A DNA stretch of 64,000 bases from VAXT01 sp963774625 (GCA_963774625.1 CAVZFQ010000018.1:372001-436000), one strand, 5' to 3'. Positions 15,803 to 25,439 are shown, counted from the first letter of the stretch. The notes: generated by a model from the sequence alone, not told the origin. Program-made: numbers and translations.

Positions 15803-16548
15803 AGGTCGTCATCGGGCACCTCTATCCGGACTACCTCAACATCTACGCCGATCGGGGCAACATCGCCGTCTTCGAGCGCCGTGCCGCCTGGCGCGGGATC
15901 GAGCTCGAGGTCGAGGAGATCGGCCCTGAAGACGAGGTGCGCGCGGGTGCGTACGACCTGCTCTACATCGGCGGCGGGCAGGACCGGGAGCAGGCGCTGA
16001 TCGCACCGGACCTCACCGCCAAGGGCGAGAGCATCAAGGCGGCCGTAGAGGCGGGAGCCGCCCTGCTCGCGGTCTGCGGCGGGTACCAGCTGCTCGGGCA
16101 GTTCTACCGTGACCGCTCCGGCGCCGAGCTGCCCGGAGTCGGCCTCTTCCCGTTGCACACGGTGGCCGGCGCGCAGCGCATGATCGGGGACGTCCTGCTC
16201 GAGTGCGAGCTGGAGCCGGGAGTGAGACGGACGCTCGCCGGCTTCGAGAACCACGCCGGCCGCACGTACCTCGACGACGGGGCAATACCGCTGGGACGGG
16301 TGGTCGCGGGCTTCGGCAACGACGGCGAGAGCGGCTTCGAGGGCTGTCGCGTCGGTCGGGCGCTCGGGACATACCTGCACGGCCCGCTGCTCCCTCGCAA
16401 CCCGTGGCTCGCGGACTGGCTGCTGGCCCAGGCTCTCGCCCGTCGTCTGGGCGAGGCGCCGGCCCTCGAGGATCTATCCGATGAGCTGGAAGCAGAAGCG
16501 CACGCCGTCTCGTCCGGCCGCGCACACGAGCGCGGCGGCAAGTTCTAG
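15799..16548 (+). CDS. gatD: Lipid II isoglutaminyl synthase glutaminase subunit GatD
   Basis: A class I glutamine amidotransferase that supplies ammonia to MurT. The nucleophile is in LLAVCGGYQLLG (about residue 94) and the His in GTYLHGPLLPRNP. The N-terminal MKVVIGHLYPDYLNIYADRG is typical of GatD. The 249-residue length fits. ATG 15799 overlaps the murT stop by ATGA, giving one coupled operon. The 3' end overlaps the convergent Nudix gene by four bases. Confidence 0.95.
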   Translation: MKVVIGHLYPDYLNIYADRGNIAVFERRAAWRGIELEVEEIGPEDEVRAGAYDLLYIGGGQDREQALIAPDLTAKGESIKAAVEAGAALLAVCGGYQLLGQFYRDRSGAELPGVGLFPLHTVAGAQRMIGDVLLECELEPGVRRTLAGFENHAGRTYLDDGAIPLGRVVAGFGNDGESGFEGCRVGRALGTYLHGPLLPRNPWLADWLLAQALARRLGEAPALEDLSDELEAEAHAVSSGRAHERGGKF

Positions 16549-17003
16549 GGCGCCCACAGCGGCCCGAGGTACACGACCGGGTCGCCAGGCCGCCAGCGCT
16601 TCAGGAACCGCTGGATCGGCGGGTGGAGAACGACGTCGTCGAGCTCCCCGACCGCGAAGAGCCGGTGCCCGCGAACTGCTGCGTCCTGCGAGGTCACCTG
16701 CTCCAGCGAGCGACCTTCGAGGTCGCCCGAGAAGATGATGTGCACGACGTGCTTCTGCGCGAAGCTGCGCTGCGGCGCGATCGAGTCGACGATGGCGACG
16801 GGGCCTTCGACGGGCAGCTGATCAGCGATCCCGATCTCCTCGGCCAGCTCGCGGTGCAGCGCGCGGGTCAGGCTCTCGCCGGAGTTGACCCCTCCGCCGG
16901 GAAGCAGCCAGTACTGACGGTCGCCCTTCTCGTGCCGGCACAGCAGGATGCGACCGCCCCAGCGGAGGATGGCCGAGACGCGAATGCGCGGTTCGGTCGA
17001 CAT
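16545..17003 (-). CDS. Nudix hydrolase
   Basis: Hydrolyses a nucleoside diphosphate linked to another moiety; the substrate is unknown. The Nudix box is complete: GGGVNSGES, then RELAEEIGI, at about residues 41-65. WLLPGGG precedes it. ATG 17003 gives 152 residues, and the longer upstream frame is the antisense of dut. It follows dut by two bases, so it is probably in the dut-hflX transcript, which fits a nucleotide-pool cleaning role (inference). Confidence 0.88.
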   Translation of the reverse strand: MSTEPRIRVSAILRWGGRILLCRHEKGDRQYWLLPGGGVNSGESLTRALHRELAEEIGIADQLPVEGPVAIVDSIAPQRSFAQKHVVHIIFSGDLEGRSLEQVTSQDAAVRGHRLFAVGELDDVVLHPPIQRFLKRWRPGDPVVYLGPLWAP

Positions 17004-17005
17004 CT

Positions 17006-17440
17006 CTACACGCGCGACGAGCCAAAACCGCGAGCGCCCCGTTCGCTCTCCGCGAGCTCGCCGACCTCGTCTGGCTCGACGGGCTCCACCGCCTGGACGA
17101 CCAGCTGCGCGATTCGCATCCCGGGCTCGACGACGAACGTCTCGGCCCGATCGGTGTTCAGCAGGATGACGCGCACCTCGCCGCGATAGCCGGAGTCGAC
17201 GAGGCCGGGGCTGTTGAGGATCGTGATCCCGTGCTTGGCGGCGAGCCCGGACCGCGGTTGGACGAAGCCTGCGTAGCCGGCGGGAATCTCGACGGCCAAC
17301 CCTGTTCCGACGACCGCCCTCTCCCCCGGGCCGAGCTCGTGCCGCTCGCAGGCGGCGAGATCCAGCCCGGCGTCTCCCTCGTAGGCGCGATCGGGCACCA
17401 CGGCGTCCTCGTGCAGCCGCCGGATCCCGAGGCGCGTCAC
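17006..17440 (-). CDS. dut: Deoxyuridine 5'-triphosphate nucleotidohydrolase
   Basis: Converts dUTP to dUMP and pyrophosphate, keeping uracil out of DNA. All five motifs of the trimeric family are present in 144 residues: GDAGLDL, PRSGLA, NSPGLVDSGYRGE, MRIAQLVV and the C-terminal RGARGFGSS, which closes over the active site. The GTG start overlaps the hflX stop (GTGA). Confidence 0.96.
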   Translation of the reverse strand: MTRLGIRRLHEDAVVPDRAYEGDAGLDLAACERHELGPGERAVVGTGLAVEIPAGYAGFVQPRSGLAAKHGITILNSPGLVDSGYRGEVRVILLNTDRAETFVVEPGMRIAQLVVQAVEPVEPDEVGELAESERGARGFGSSRV

Positions 17441-18765
17441 GGCGTCGCCCCGTTCGGCGTGTGCTCCGACTCGGCCACCAGGTAAGGCGCGAAGCGGAGG
17501 AGCGCACGCCGCGGGAGGCGCGCGCGCACCAGGACCCCGTCAGGGCCGTCCTCACGCTCGTCGATCGGCGCGCCGAGCTCGTACAGCTCCGCGAGCTTGC
17601 CGCCGTCCTCGTAGGGCAGGAGCAGCCGCACCATTTCGAACCGCTCGGCGAACTGGTCGGCGATCTGAGCCTTCAGCTCGTCGATTCCCTCCCCGGTCTC
17701 CGCGGAGACCTGCATCGCCCCTGAGAAGCGATTGGAGAGCCTGCGGCGACCCAGCGAGTCGACGCGGTCGATCTTGTTGAGCACGTGCAGGATGGGCAGC
17801 TCGTCGGCGCCGATCTCAGCCAGCACGGAGGCCACGGCTTCTGCCATCGCCTCGAGCTGCTCGTCGGGCGCGGAGGCGTCGACGACGTGCAGGATGAGAT
17901 CGGCGGTCAGCGTCTCCTCCAGCGTGGCGGCGAAGCCCTCGACCAGCTGGTGAGGAAGGCGCCGGATAAAGCCGACCGTGTCGGTCACCAGGTACTTCCG
18001 GCCGTCGTGCTCGAACCCACGCGTCGTCGGATCGAGCGTCTCGAAGAGCCTGTTGTTCACGGACGCGTCCGCGTCGGTGAGGCGATTGAGGAGCGTCGAC
18101 TTGCCCACGTTCGTGTAGCCCGCCAGGGCGACCGTCGGCGTCTCCGAGCGCTCACGCTCCTTCCGCCTCGTTGCGCGCTGCTTGCTGAGCTCCTTCAGCC
18201 GGCGGCGCAGGAGGGTGATGCGGCGGCCGGCCAGGCGCCGGTCGGTCTCGAGCTGCGACTCACCAGGGCCACGTGTGCCCACGCCGCCGCCGACGTTTCC
18301 CAGGCCGCCACCGAGCCGTTCGAGGTGCTGCCACATCCCTCGCATCCGCGGCAGGTTGTATTCGAGCTGAGCGAGCTCCACCTGGAGCTTGCCCTCGGCG
18401 CTGCGCGCATGCTGGGCGAAGATGTCGAGGATCAGCTGGGTGCGATCGACGACGCGTGTGGTGAGCGCGTCCTCGAGCCGGCGCTGCTGGGCGGGGCTGA
18501 GCTCGTCGTCGACGAGCAGGGACTCGGCCCGAGCTTCCTTGAACTGCGCCTGCAGCTCGTCGAGCTTCCCCTTCCCCACGTAGCTGCGCTGATCGGGTTT
18601 CGGGCGCCGCTGCACGAGCTCGCCGACCGGCTCCACGCCTGCGGCGCGCGAGAGCTCGCGCAACTCGCCGAGCTCGTCGGCTTCGTCGACCCCAGGAGCC
18701 AGCACGGCGACGATGAATCCCCGCTCGGGCTCCGCGCCCGGGGCGGGATCGGGCTGGCGTGTCAC
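17437..18765 (-). CDS. hflX: GTPase HflX
   Basis: A ribosome-associated GTPase that splits stalled or hibernating 70S ribosomes. The N-terminal domain (residues 1-180) has YVGKGKLDELQ and the glycine-rich RMRGMWQHLERLGGGLG...GTRGPGESQLE region. The G domain has G1 AGYTNVGKST, G3 VTDTVGF and G4 LNKID, and ends with a short C-terminal domain. 442 residues is typical. The GTG start overlaps the 3' end of dapL by four bases. Confidence 0.96.
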   Translation of the reverse strand: MTRQPDPAPGAEPERGFIVAVLAPGVDEADELGELRELSRAAGVEPVGELVQRRPKPDQRSYVGKGKLDELQAQFKEARAESLLVDDELSPAQQRRLEDALTTRVVDRTQLILDIFAQHARSAEGKLQVELAQLEYNLPRMRGMWQHLERLGGGLGNVGGGVGTRGPGESQLETDRRLAGRRITLLRRRLKELSKQRATRRKERERSETPTVALAGYTNVGKSTLLNRLTDADASVNNRLFETLDPTTRGFEHDGRKYLVTDTVGFIRRLPHQLVEGFAATLEETLTADLILHVVDASAPDEQLEAMAEAVASVLAEIGADELPILHVLNKIDRVDSLGRRRLSNRFSGAMQVSAETGEGIDELKAQIADQFAERFEMVRLLLPYEDGGKLAELYELGAPIDEREDGPDGVLVRARLPRRALLRFAPYLVAESEHTPNGATP

Positions 18766-19919
18766 GACTGAATTATGGCCAGCGAGGATGCGATACGGTC
18801 GACCGCCTCTTCGAGGCGGTCGTCGGCGACGGTGAGCGAGATGCGGACGAAGCCCTCGCCGCTCGGGCCGTAGGCGCCGCCCGGGGAGATGACGACGTTG
18901 GCGCGGTCGAGGACGAGCTCGGCAAACGAGGCCGACGTGTGGCCCTCGGGCACGCGGGCCCAGAAATACGGAGTCGCCCGCGGCGGCTCGACGTTCAGCC
19001 CGATCGCCCGCAGCCCTGCGGCGACGAGGTCGCGGCGCCGCTGGTAGACCTGCGACATCTCACGCGGGAAGCCGCGCGCCTCGGTGAGCGCCGCGATCGC
19101 TGCGCGCTGGACGGCGTCGAACATGCCGGAGTCGAGGTTCGTCTTCAGGTGGCGGTAGCGCTCGACGACCTCGGCGTTCCCGGCGATCCAGCCGGCGCGC
19201 CAGCCGGTCATGTTCCAGCCCTTCGACAGCGAGAAGATCTCGACGCCGACCTCTTTCGCTCCTTCGGCCTCGAGGAAGCTCGGCGCCTGGTACCCGTCGA
19301 ACGTGATCTCCGAATAGGCGTTGTCGTGCACGACGATCACGCCGCGCTCGCGCCCGAACGCGACCGCGCGATCGAAGAAGTCGACCTCGACCGTCGCTCC
19401 GGTCGGGTTGTTCGGATAGTTGAGGAACAGGAGCCTGGCGTCGGGCGCGCTCTCGAGGTCGGGGAGGAACCCGTTCTCCTCCGCCAGCGGCAGGTAGTGG
19501 ACGTCGGCCCCGGAAAAGACCGGGCCGGACGTGTACGGCGGATATCCCGGGTCCGGCGCGAGCGCCGTGTCACCGGGGTCGAGGGTCGCCAGGGCGACGT
19601 GCGCGACGCCCTCCTTGCCCCCGAGCACGGGGATGACCTCGGTCTCGGGGTCGATGCTCACACCGAACCGCTCGGCGTAGAAGCCGGCCACGGCCTCCCG
19701 GAAGGCCGCCGTCCCGCGGTTCGAGGGGTACTGATGGGTCGCCGAGTCGCGGACCGCCTCCACCATCGCCTCGATCACCGCCGGCGGTGTCGGAAGGTCG
19801 GGGTCGCCGATGCCCAGGCTGATGACGTCGATTCCGGCCTGTTCTCGCTCCTCGATCTTGCGCTCGAGCTCGGCGAAGAGGTACGGCGGGACCGCGTCCA
19901 GGCGGCTCGCGAACTTCAC
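18762..19919 (-). CDS. dapL: LL-diaminopimelate aminotransferase
   Basis: PLP enzyme that converts tetrahydrodipicolinate directly to LL-DAP, bypassing the succinylase route. The 385 residues follow the DapL pattern: FASRLDAVPPYLFAELERKI at the N-terminus, SLGIGDPDLPTP, GGKEGVAHVALATLDPGD, FLNYPNNPTGA, and the PLP lysine in SLSKGWNMTGWRAGW. The GTG at 19919 overlaps the dapF stop (GTGA); the longer frame to 20051 is antisense to dapF coding sequence. Coupling to dapF, the next enzyme of the same path, supports DapL over a general aminotransferase. Confidence 0.9.
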   Translation of the reverse strand: MKFASRLDAVPPYLFAELERKIEEREQAGIDVISLGIGDPDLPTPPAVIEAMVEAVRDSATHQYPSNRGTAAFREAVAGFYAERFGVSIDPETEVIPVLGGKEGVAHVALATLDPGDTALAPDPGYPPYTSGPVFSGADVHYLPLAEENGFLPDLESAPDARLLFLNYPNNPTGATVEVDFFDRAVAFGRERGVIVVHDNAYSEITFDGYQAPSFLEAEGAKEVGVEIFSLSKGWNMTGWRAGWIAGNAEVVERYRHLKTNLDSGMFDAVQRAAIAALTEARGFPREMSQVYQRRRDLVAAGLRAIGLNVEPPRATPYFWARVPEGHTSASFAELVLDRANVVISPGGAYGPSGEGFVRISLTVADDRLEEAVDRIASSLAIIQS

Positions 19920-20698
19920 AGCTCGAGCTCCTCCGAGAGCTGGATGCGGCAGATCTCCTCCGCGGGGCCGATCAGGCGGGCATTCATCCCCTCGTCGAGC
20001 GCGACCTCGAGGTCGCCGCCCGCCAGGTGCACGGTGACGGGGCTCGTGCACCAGCCGTGGTGCACGGCAGCGCCGGCGACTGCGACTGCGCTCGTTCCCG
20101 AGGAGAGCGTCTCCCCCGCTCCGCGCTCCCAGACGCCGACCCGCACGTCGTGCGGCCCGGCGACGCGAACCAGCTGAACGTTCGTGCGAAAAGGGAAGCG
20201 CTCGTGGTTCTCGACCAGCGGGCCGAGGCGCAGGAGCTCGTGACGCTCCGGCTCGCGGCGGATCACCGCATGCGGGTTGCCGACCGACACCGGGACGAAT
20301 TCAACGGGCTCGTCGCCGACTTCGATCGTCTCCGGCTCCCCCACCTCGACCGAACCGACGTCCATCTCGACCTGCTTGCCGTCGCGCATCGTGGCAACGA
20401 CCTCGCGCGGCCCGACGGCAATCCGGACTTCGCCGGAGCCGCTACGGCGGGCGAGCCACCGCGCCGCGATCCGCGTCCCGTTGCCGGAGAGCTCGGCGGT
20501 CGAGCCGTCGGGGTTCCAGATCACGACCTCTGCGCGATCGCCGTTCGCAGCCGTCACCTCGACGATGCCGTCCGAGCCGACGCCGAAGTGGTAATCGCAC
20601 AGCCTCTGGACACGCTCGGGTGTCAGCGGGAAGGCAAGCTCAGCCCGCTCGACCAGCAGGTAATCGTTGCCGAGCCCGTGCCACTTGGAGAAGTTCAT
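19916..20698 (-). CDS. dapF: Diaminopimelate epimerase homologue lacking both catalytic cysteines
   Basis: DapF turns LL-DAP into meso-DAP using two cysteines as acid and base. This 260-residue protein keeps the fold markers HGLGNDY, FGVGSDGI, NPDGS and ERGAGET, but the first active-site loop reads ELSGNGTR (Ser71 where Cys is expected) and the second LSSGTSA (Ser200 where ACGTGA has Cys). A third usual cysteine, in NPHCV, is Ala144. The codons are TCC and TCG, so no single base error explains both. The ATG at 20698 lies inside the 3' end of miaA. From memory, related Thermoleophilia proteins share the Ser forms; I could not check this. Confidence 0.88.
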   Translation of the reverse strand: MNFSKWHGLGNDYLLVERAELAFPLTPERVQRLCDYHFGVGSDGIVEVTAANGDRAEVVIWNPDGSTAELSGNGTRIAARWLARRSGSGEVRIAVGPREVVATMRDGKQVEMDVGSVEVGEPETIEVGDEPVEFVPVSVGNPHAVIRREPERHELLRLGPLVENHERFPFRTNVQLVRVAGPHDVRVGVWERGAGETLSSGTSAVAVAGAAVHHGWCTSPVTVHLAGGDLEVALDEGMNARLIGPAEEICRIQLSEELEL

Positions 20699-21552
20699 CG
20701 GCGATCTCGCCAGAGGGGCGATCTGCGTTCAGGCTAACAAGGCCCGGAATGCGCCGCATCCATTTGCGCTGGTACGACGCGTAGCGCTTCGTCCGGCGGG
20801 TGAGGGCCTCGAGCGCGACCTCGTCGTCGGCGTGCTCTGCCAGCTCCGCCAGGCCCAGGGCGTAACGCGCCGTATCCGAGACGGAGGCCTGTAGAGCACG
20901 CTCCGCCTCGGCACGCGCGCCCGCGGCGAACATGTTCCTCGCCCGCTCCTCGATGCGGCGATCGAGCTTCTCCTTGGGGAGGTCGAGCCCGAAGACGACG
21001 GTCGGGTGCCGCGTCTCGTCTGTCCAGAGGCGGTTGTGCCCTGAGCGCAAGCGAGGCTCCGCTCTCAGCCAGCTCGAGCGCTCGCACGACTCGGCGCCGG
21101 TCATTCGGGTGGACGGCTGCCGCCGCTTCGGGGTCGCTCTCGGAGAGCAGCTCGTGCGCACGCTCGCCGCCCTCTGCGTCGTAGACCGACTCCCAGCGCT
21201 CCCGGGCCCCCGGCTGCGGCGCCGGAGGCAGATCGAGGTCGGCCAGCGCCGCTCGAAAGTACAGCCCGGTGCCCCCGACCACGATCGGCGTCTGGCCGGC
21301 GGCGAGCAGCTCGTCGATCGCCTCGTGGGCGAGGCGCTGGTACTCACCCAGCGACGCAAGGTGCTCGAGCTCCCAGATCGCCACGAGCCGGGTCGGCCTC
21401 TGCGGCTGGGCGGTCAGAATCGGCAGGCCGCGGTAGACCTGCATCGAGTCGGCGGAGACGACCTCGACGGGGATCCGCTCGGCCAGCGCTTCCGCCACCG
21501 CCGTCTTACCCGAGGCGGTCGGCCCGAAGAGGGCCAGAACGGCGTTAGTCAC
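20640..21552 (-). CDS. miaA: tRNA dimethylallyltransferase, frame interrupted
   Basis: Adds dimethylallyl to A37 of tRNAs reading UNN codons. The first frame from GTG 21552 gives the P-loop FGPTASGKT, VVSADSMQVYRGL and VVGGTGLYF up to RRVVRALELAESGASLAL. The rest, NRLWTDETRHPTVVFGLD through the C-terminal MRRIPGLVSLNADRPSGEIADELL, is in another frame. Deleting one base of the GGG (minus strand) at 21039-21041 joins them as ...LALRHNRLW. A real null is unlikely beside an intact miaB pathway partner. The start overlaps the phosphatase gene by 8 bases and the end overlaps dapF by 59. Confidence 0.88.
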
Positions 21553-22294
21553 GCAGGCGCGCGCGTGCGCGCGCGAGGTCCTCGTCGCCGAGGCCGCCGG
21601 AGCGCAGGTAGCCCTCGACGCTGCCGTAGCGGCTCTCCAGTTCCGAGAACACGCCGACGATCGACTCGGCCGGTGTCTGCGCGATGCGGCGCAGCCGCTC
21701 GAGCTCGGCCTCGGTCTCAGCCGTGGCGAACCACTCTTCGTGGCGGGGCTTGAGCCGCTCCTCGCTGAGCGCGTAGTCGGCTGCGATCTGCTCGGTGTCG
21801 ACGCCGGCGAGGTGGAGGAGGAACGCGGTGATCAGCCCCGTGCGGTCCTTGCCGCCCATGCAGTGCACGACGACCCCGCCCTCTGGGGCCTGAGCGACTG
21901 CTCGGAGGGCTGCCGCCACGTTGTGCTTGAAGCTCTCCAGGAAGATCAGGTAGACCTCGCGGGTCGCAACCGCGGCGTTCGGAGCCTCCGTGGCGACGGA
22001 CTCCACCTTCATGAAGACGAGCGGATCCTCGTCGAACATCGAGATGTGCTGGATCTCGAGCGGCATCTCGGCGGGCGGATCGGCTTCCAGCTCCTGATCC
22101 GTCCGGAGGTCGATGATCGTCTTGATCCCATAGTCGATCAGCGCCTGCCAGCCTGCGTCGGTCAGTCTGCGGATGCTGTCGGCTCGGACGATGCGGCCGT
22201 ATCGCGTGTCGGAGCCGTCCTCTGTGCTGTGGCCGCCGAGGTCGCGAACGTTGAGGAGACCCTCCCAGGCCAGGTCCCGCTGGTGCAGGGTCAC
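21545..22294 (-). CDS. Tyrosine/dual-specificity protein phosphatase
   Basis: The catalytic P-loop VVVHCMGGKDRTG carries the Cys-x5-Arg signature, preceded by a general-acid loop region and NVRDLGGHSTEDG at the N-terminus, which is typical of the bacterial phosphatase family related to fungal Siw14-type enzymes (Y_phosphatase3). The 249 residues include no signal peptide. The GTG start overlaps the miaB stop and the stop overlaps miaA, so it is embedded in the tRNA-modification operon. The substrate (phosphotyrosine, phosphoinositide or inositol phosphate) is unknown. Confidence 0.85.
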   Translation of the reverse strand: MTLHQRDLAWEGLLNVRDLGGHSTEDGSDTRYGRIVRADSIRRLTDAGWQALIDYGIKTIIDLRTDQELEADPPAEMPLEIQHISMFDEDPLVFMKVESVATEAPNAAVATREVYLIFLESFKHNVAAALRAVAQAPEGGVVVHCMGGKDRTGLITAFLLHLAGVDTEQIAADYALSEERLKPRHEEWFATAETEAELERLRRIAQTPAESIVGVFSELESRYGSVEGYLRSGGLGDEDLARARARLRD

Positions 22295-23617
22295 GCCGCG
22301 ACGGCGGCTTGCTCGGTGCCGCGAAGGGTCGTGGATGTCGCTCCCTCGATTCGCACGTCGACCAGCTCGCCGGGCGTTGCCGACCCGGTGAAGTTCACGC
22401 TCGTGTTGCGCCGGGTGCGGCCGCGCAGCCGAGAGGAGTCAGTGCGGCTCCGGCCCTCCACGAGGACCTGCTCGACGCGTCCCACCCGGGCCTGGTTGCG
22501 GTCGTGTGCGACGCGCTGCACGAAGTCGACGAGTTGCTCGATGCGCTGTTGCTTGACGGCCTCAGGCACCTGGTCGGGCATGGTCGCCGCCTCGGTCCCG
22601 CTGCGGGGCGAGAAGACGAACGTGAACGCGCTGTCATACCCGACCTCCTCGACGACCTCGAGCGTCTCCTCGAAGTCTCGATCGGTCTCGCCCGGGAAGC
22701 CGACGATGAGGTCCGTGGTCAGGGCGAGGTCCGGGATTCCTGTCCGCATTTCGTCGACGAGCCTGAGGTAGCGCTCCCGGCTGTACGTTCGCTTCATCGC
22801 CTTCAGCACGCGCGTCGAGCCCGATTGCAGCGGCAGATGGGCGTGCTCGCAGACCGCCTCGCACTCGGCCATGGCGGCGATCACGCTCGGGCCGGAAGTC
22901 CTTGGGGTGCGGGCTCGTGAAGCGGATGCGCTCGATCCCCGGGACGGCGTCACAGGCCCTCAGAAGCTCGGCGAAGCCCGTCTCGATGTCTGGTCGCAGG
23001 TCGCGACCCCAGGAGTTGACGTTCTGACCGAGGAGGGTCAGCTCGCGGACGCCCTGGTCGGCGAGGCGCGTGATCTCGGCCAGGATCTCACCGGGCCGGC
23101 GGCTGACCTCCTTCCCGCGGACCTTCGGGACGATGCAGTACGAGCACACGGAGTTGCAGCCCATCGAGACCTGCACCCACGCCTGGAAGCGCCGTTCGCG
23201 GTGAGCGGCTAGGCCCGCGGCGAACGACCGCTCCTCGCCGATGCCGAAGCTGGACCGCGGCGCCTCTCCCCCGGCCCCGAGCCACTCGCCGAGGTGCGCG
23301 ATCGATCCCGGCCCGAAGGCGACGTCGACGAACGGATAGAGGTCGAACAGGCGCTCACGCTGAGCCTCCGCATAGCAGCCGCCGACGGCGATCACCTTCT
23401 CCTCGTCGCTCTCCTTGAGGGCGCGTGCCTGGGCGATGCGGGCGGCGAAGCGCAGATCGGGCTTCTCGCGGATGGTGCACGTGTTGAAGACGATCACGTC
23501 GGCCTCGTCCTGAGAAGGCGCCTCCCCCAGCCCGAGCTCCTCGAGCATGCCCTTGATGCGCTCCGAGTCGTGGGCGTTCATCTGGCAGCCGAACGTCGTG
23601 ACGTGGTACCGCTTCAC
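22291..23617 (-). CDS. miaB: tRNA-2-methylthio-N6-isopentenyladenosine synthase, frame interrupted
   Basis: Radical-SAM methylthiotransferase that acts on i6A37 made by MiaA. The GTG at 23617 starts KRYHVTTFGCQMNAHDSE. The N-terminal cluster cysteines are in FGCQMN, FNTCTIRE and VGGCYAEA, and the radical-SAM motif is MGCNSVCSYCIVP. The frame ends at SPHPKDFRP and continues in the next frame as SVIAAMAECEAVCEHAHLPLQSGS through the TRAM domain. Removing one base of the GGG at 22889-22891 restores it. The TRAM end, VDVRIEGATSTTLRG, overlaps the phosphatase start. Confidence 0.9.
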
Positions 23618-23636
23618 GGCCGAAACTGTACCGCTG

Positions 23637-25169
23637 CTATTTGGCGAACTCGACCGAGCGAGACTCGCGGATGACCGTGACCTTGATCTGGCCCGGGTAC
23701 TCGAGCTCCGCCTCGATGTCGCGGGCGATCTCGTGCGAGAGAAGTGCCGCCTGGTCGTCGTCGATCTCCGTCGGCTTGACGATGACGCGGATCTCGCGGC
23801 CCGCCTGCAACGCATAGGCCTTCTCGACGCCTTCCCGCTTCGTCGCGAGGTCCTCGAGGGCCGTGAGACGCTTGATGTAGTTCTCGAGGCTGTCCCCCCG
23901 CGCACCGGGCCGCGCGCCCGAGACCGCGTCGGCCGCGATCAGCAACACGGCCTCGACCGTCTGTGGCTGCACCTCGTAGTGGTGAGCCTCCACGGCGTGG
24001 ATGACGCCGGGCGACTCGCCGTAGCGCCGCGCGTACTGGGTCGAGATCGCCGCGTGTGAGCCCTCGACCTCGTGCGTCAACGCCTTGCCGACGTCGTGCA
24101 GCACGGCAGCACGCTTTGCCGTCTTCACGTTCGCCTGCAGCTCCGTGGCCATCAGGCCGGCGAGGTGAACCACCTCGAGCGTGTGCTTGAGCACGTTCTG
24201 GCCGTAGCTCGTCCGGAAGTTGAGGCGGCCGAGAAGCCTGACGACCTCGTCGTTGAACTCACCACAGTTCGCCTCGAACACGGCCTGCTCTCCGGCGTGG
24301 CGGATGTGATCGTCGATCTCCGCCTTGGAGAGGTAGTACATCTCCTCGATCCGGGCCGGGTGGATGCGACCGTCCTCGACGAGCTTCAACAGGGTCATCT
24401 TGGCGATCTCGCGGCGGATCGGGTCGAACGAAGAGAGCACGACGGCCTGGGGTGTGTCGTCGACGATCACGTCGACGCCGGTCAGGTGCTCCAGAGCCCT
24501 GATGTTCCGTCCTTCGCGGCCGATGATCCGGCCCTTCATGTCGTCCGAGGGCAGCTCGATGAGCGACGACGTCGTCTCTGCCGCGTGGCTAGCCGCCACG
24601 CGCTGGAGCGCATCGGCGACGAGGTTGCGGGCTCGGCGCTTCGCTTCCGTCTGGGCCTCTTCCTCGAGCTGGCGCACCCGGCGGGCGAGGTCGTGCTTGA
24701 CCAGCTCCTCGGAGCGCTCGAGCAGCGTCGCCTTCGCATCGTTGACGCTCATGCCGGCGACTCGCTCGAGCTCGGCGAGCTGCGCGTCCTTTGACGTCTT
24801 CAGCTCCTCCTGGAGCTCCCGGATGTGCGTCTCGCGGTCGCTCAGCCCCTGCTCGCGACGGTCCAGCTCCTTCAGCCGCGTGCCGACCTCGTCCTCTCGC
24901 AGCAGTGCGCGCTCTTCGATCTTCGTGATGCGGGCCCGCTGCTCCTGGACCTCGCGCTGAACCTCGGAGCGCAGCGCAGTGACCTCCTCGCGCGCTGCGA
25001 TTCCGGCCTCCCGCTTGATCGTGTCGGCTTCTCGGTTGGCTTCGGTTAGGAGCTGCTCTCGTTCCCTGTGGGCTGCACCCAGGCGTGACGCGCCTACGAG
25101 GCGCAGAGCGAGCACGGCGGCCGCGGCGGCGACGAGGAGTCCGATGAGAAGTGCCGCGACGATGAGCAT
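23637..25169 (-). CDS. rny: Ribonuclease Y
   Basis: Membrane-anchored endoribonuclease that starts mRNA decay. ATG 25169 is preceded by GGGAG at 5 bases; a GTG at 25229 would add 20 residues ahead of the anchor and is less likely. The order is an N-terminal helix (MLIVAALLIGLLVAAAAAVL), a long coiled coil rich in Glu/Arg (about 30-185), a KH domain with MKGRIIGREGRNIRALE, and an HD domain with AAVLHDVGKALTHE. At 510 residues it is full length. RNase J is also encoded in this window, so both decay systems are present. Confidence 0.95.
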   Translation of the reverse strand: MLIVAALLIGLLVAAAAAVLALRLVGASRLGAAHREREQLLTEANREADTIKREAGIAAREEVTALRSEVQREVQEQRARITKIEERALLREDEVGTRLKELDRREQGLSDRETHIRELQEELKTSKDAQLAELERVAGMSVNDAKATLLERSEELVKHDLARRVRQLEEEAQTEAKRRARNLVADALQRVAASHAAETTSSLIELPSDDMKGRIIGREGRNIRALEHLTGVDVIVDDTPQAVVLSSFDPIRREIAKMTLLKLVEDGRIHPARIEEMYYLSKAEIDDHIRHAGEQAVFEANCGEFNDEVVRLLGRLNFRTSYGQNVLKHTLEVVHLAGLMATELQANVKTAKRAAVLHDVGKALTHEVEGSHAAISTQYARRYGESPGVIHAVEAHHYEVQPQTVEAVLLIAADAVSGARPGARGDSLENYIKRLTALEDLATKREGVEKAYALQAGREIRVIVKPTEIDDDQAALLSHEIARDIEAELEYPGQIKVTVIRESRSVEFAK

Positions 25170-25439
25170 GCGCGCTCCCGGGTTGGGGTCGGTTGGCCCG
25201 CTCGAACCCGAGCGGGGCTTATCCGCCACCCTTGCCTACGGGGCGTTTTTTCCGAATCAGCAGACGGCCCCAGGGACCGCCGCGAGCACGGCTACTTGCT
25301 CGCCGTCAGCGTGCCTGTGGAGCTCCTCTTTCGTCTGCCATGAGTGGTTGTTGGTTGGTTCGTTCGCTCAATTGGATTCGGAAAATGCGCTTGTAGCAGG
25401 CAAAAAGTTTCGAATGAAGCCCTCGCATAGTAACTCGCG

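Noticed and set aside
20640..23617. miaA and miaB as true pseudogenes
   Set aside because: Each is restored by deleting one base in a short homopolymer, the remaining sequence shows no other decay, and the same fault hits pnp and rimP.
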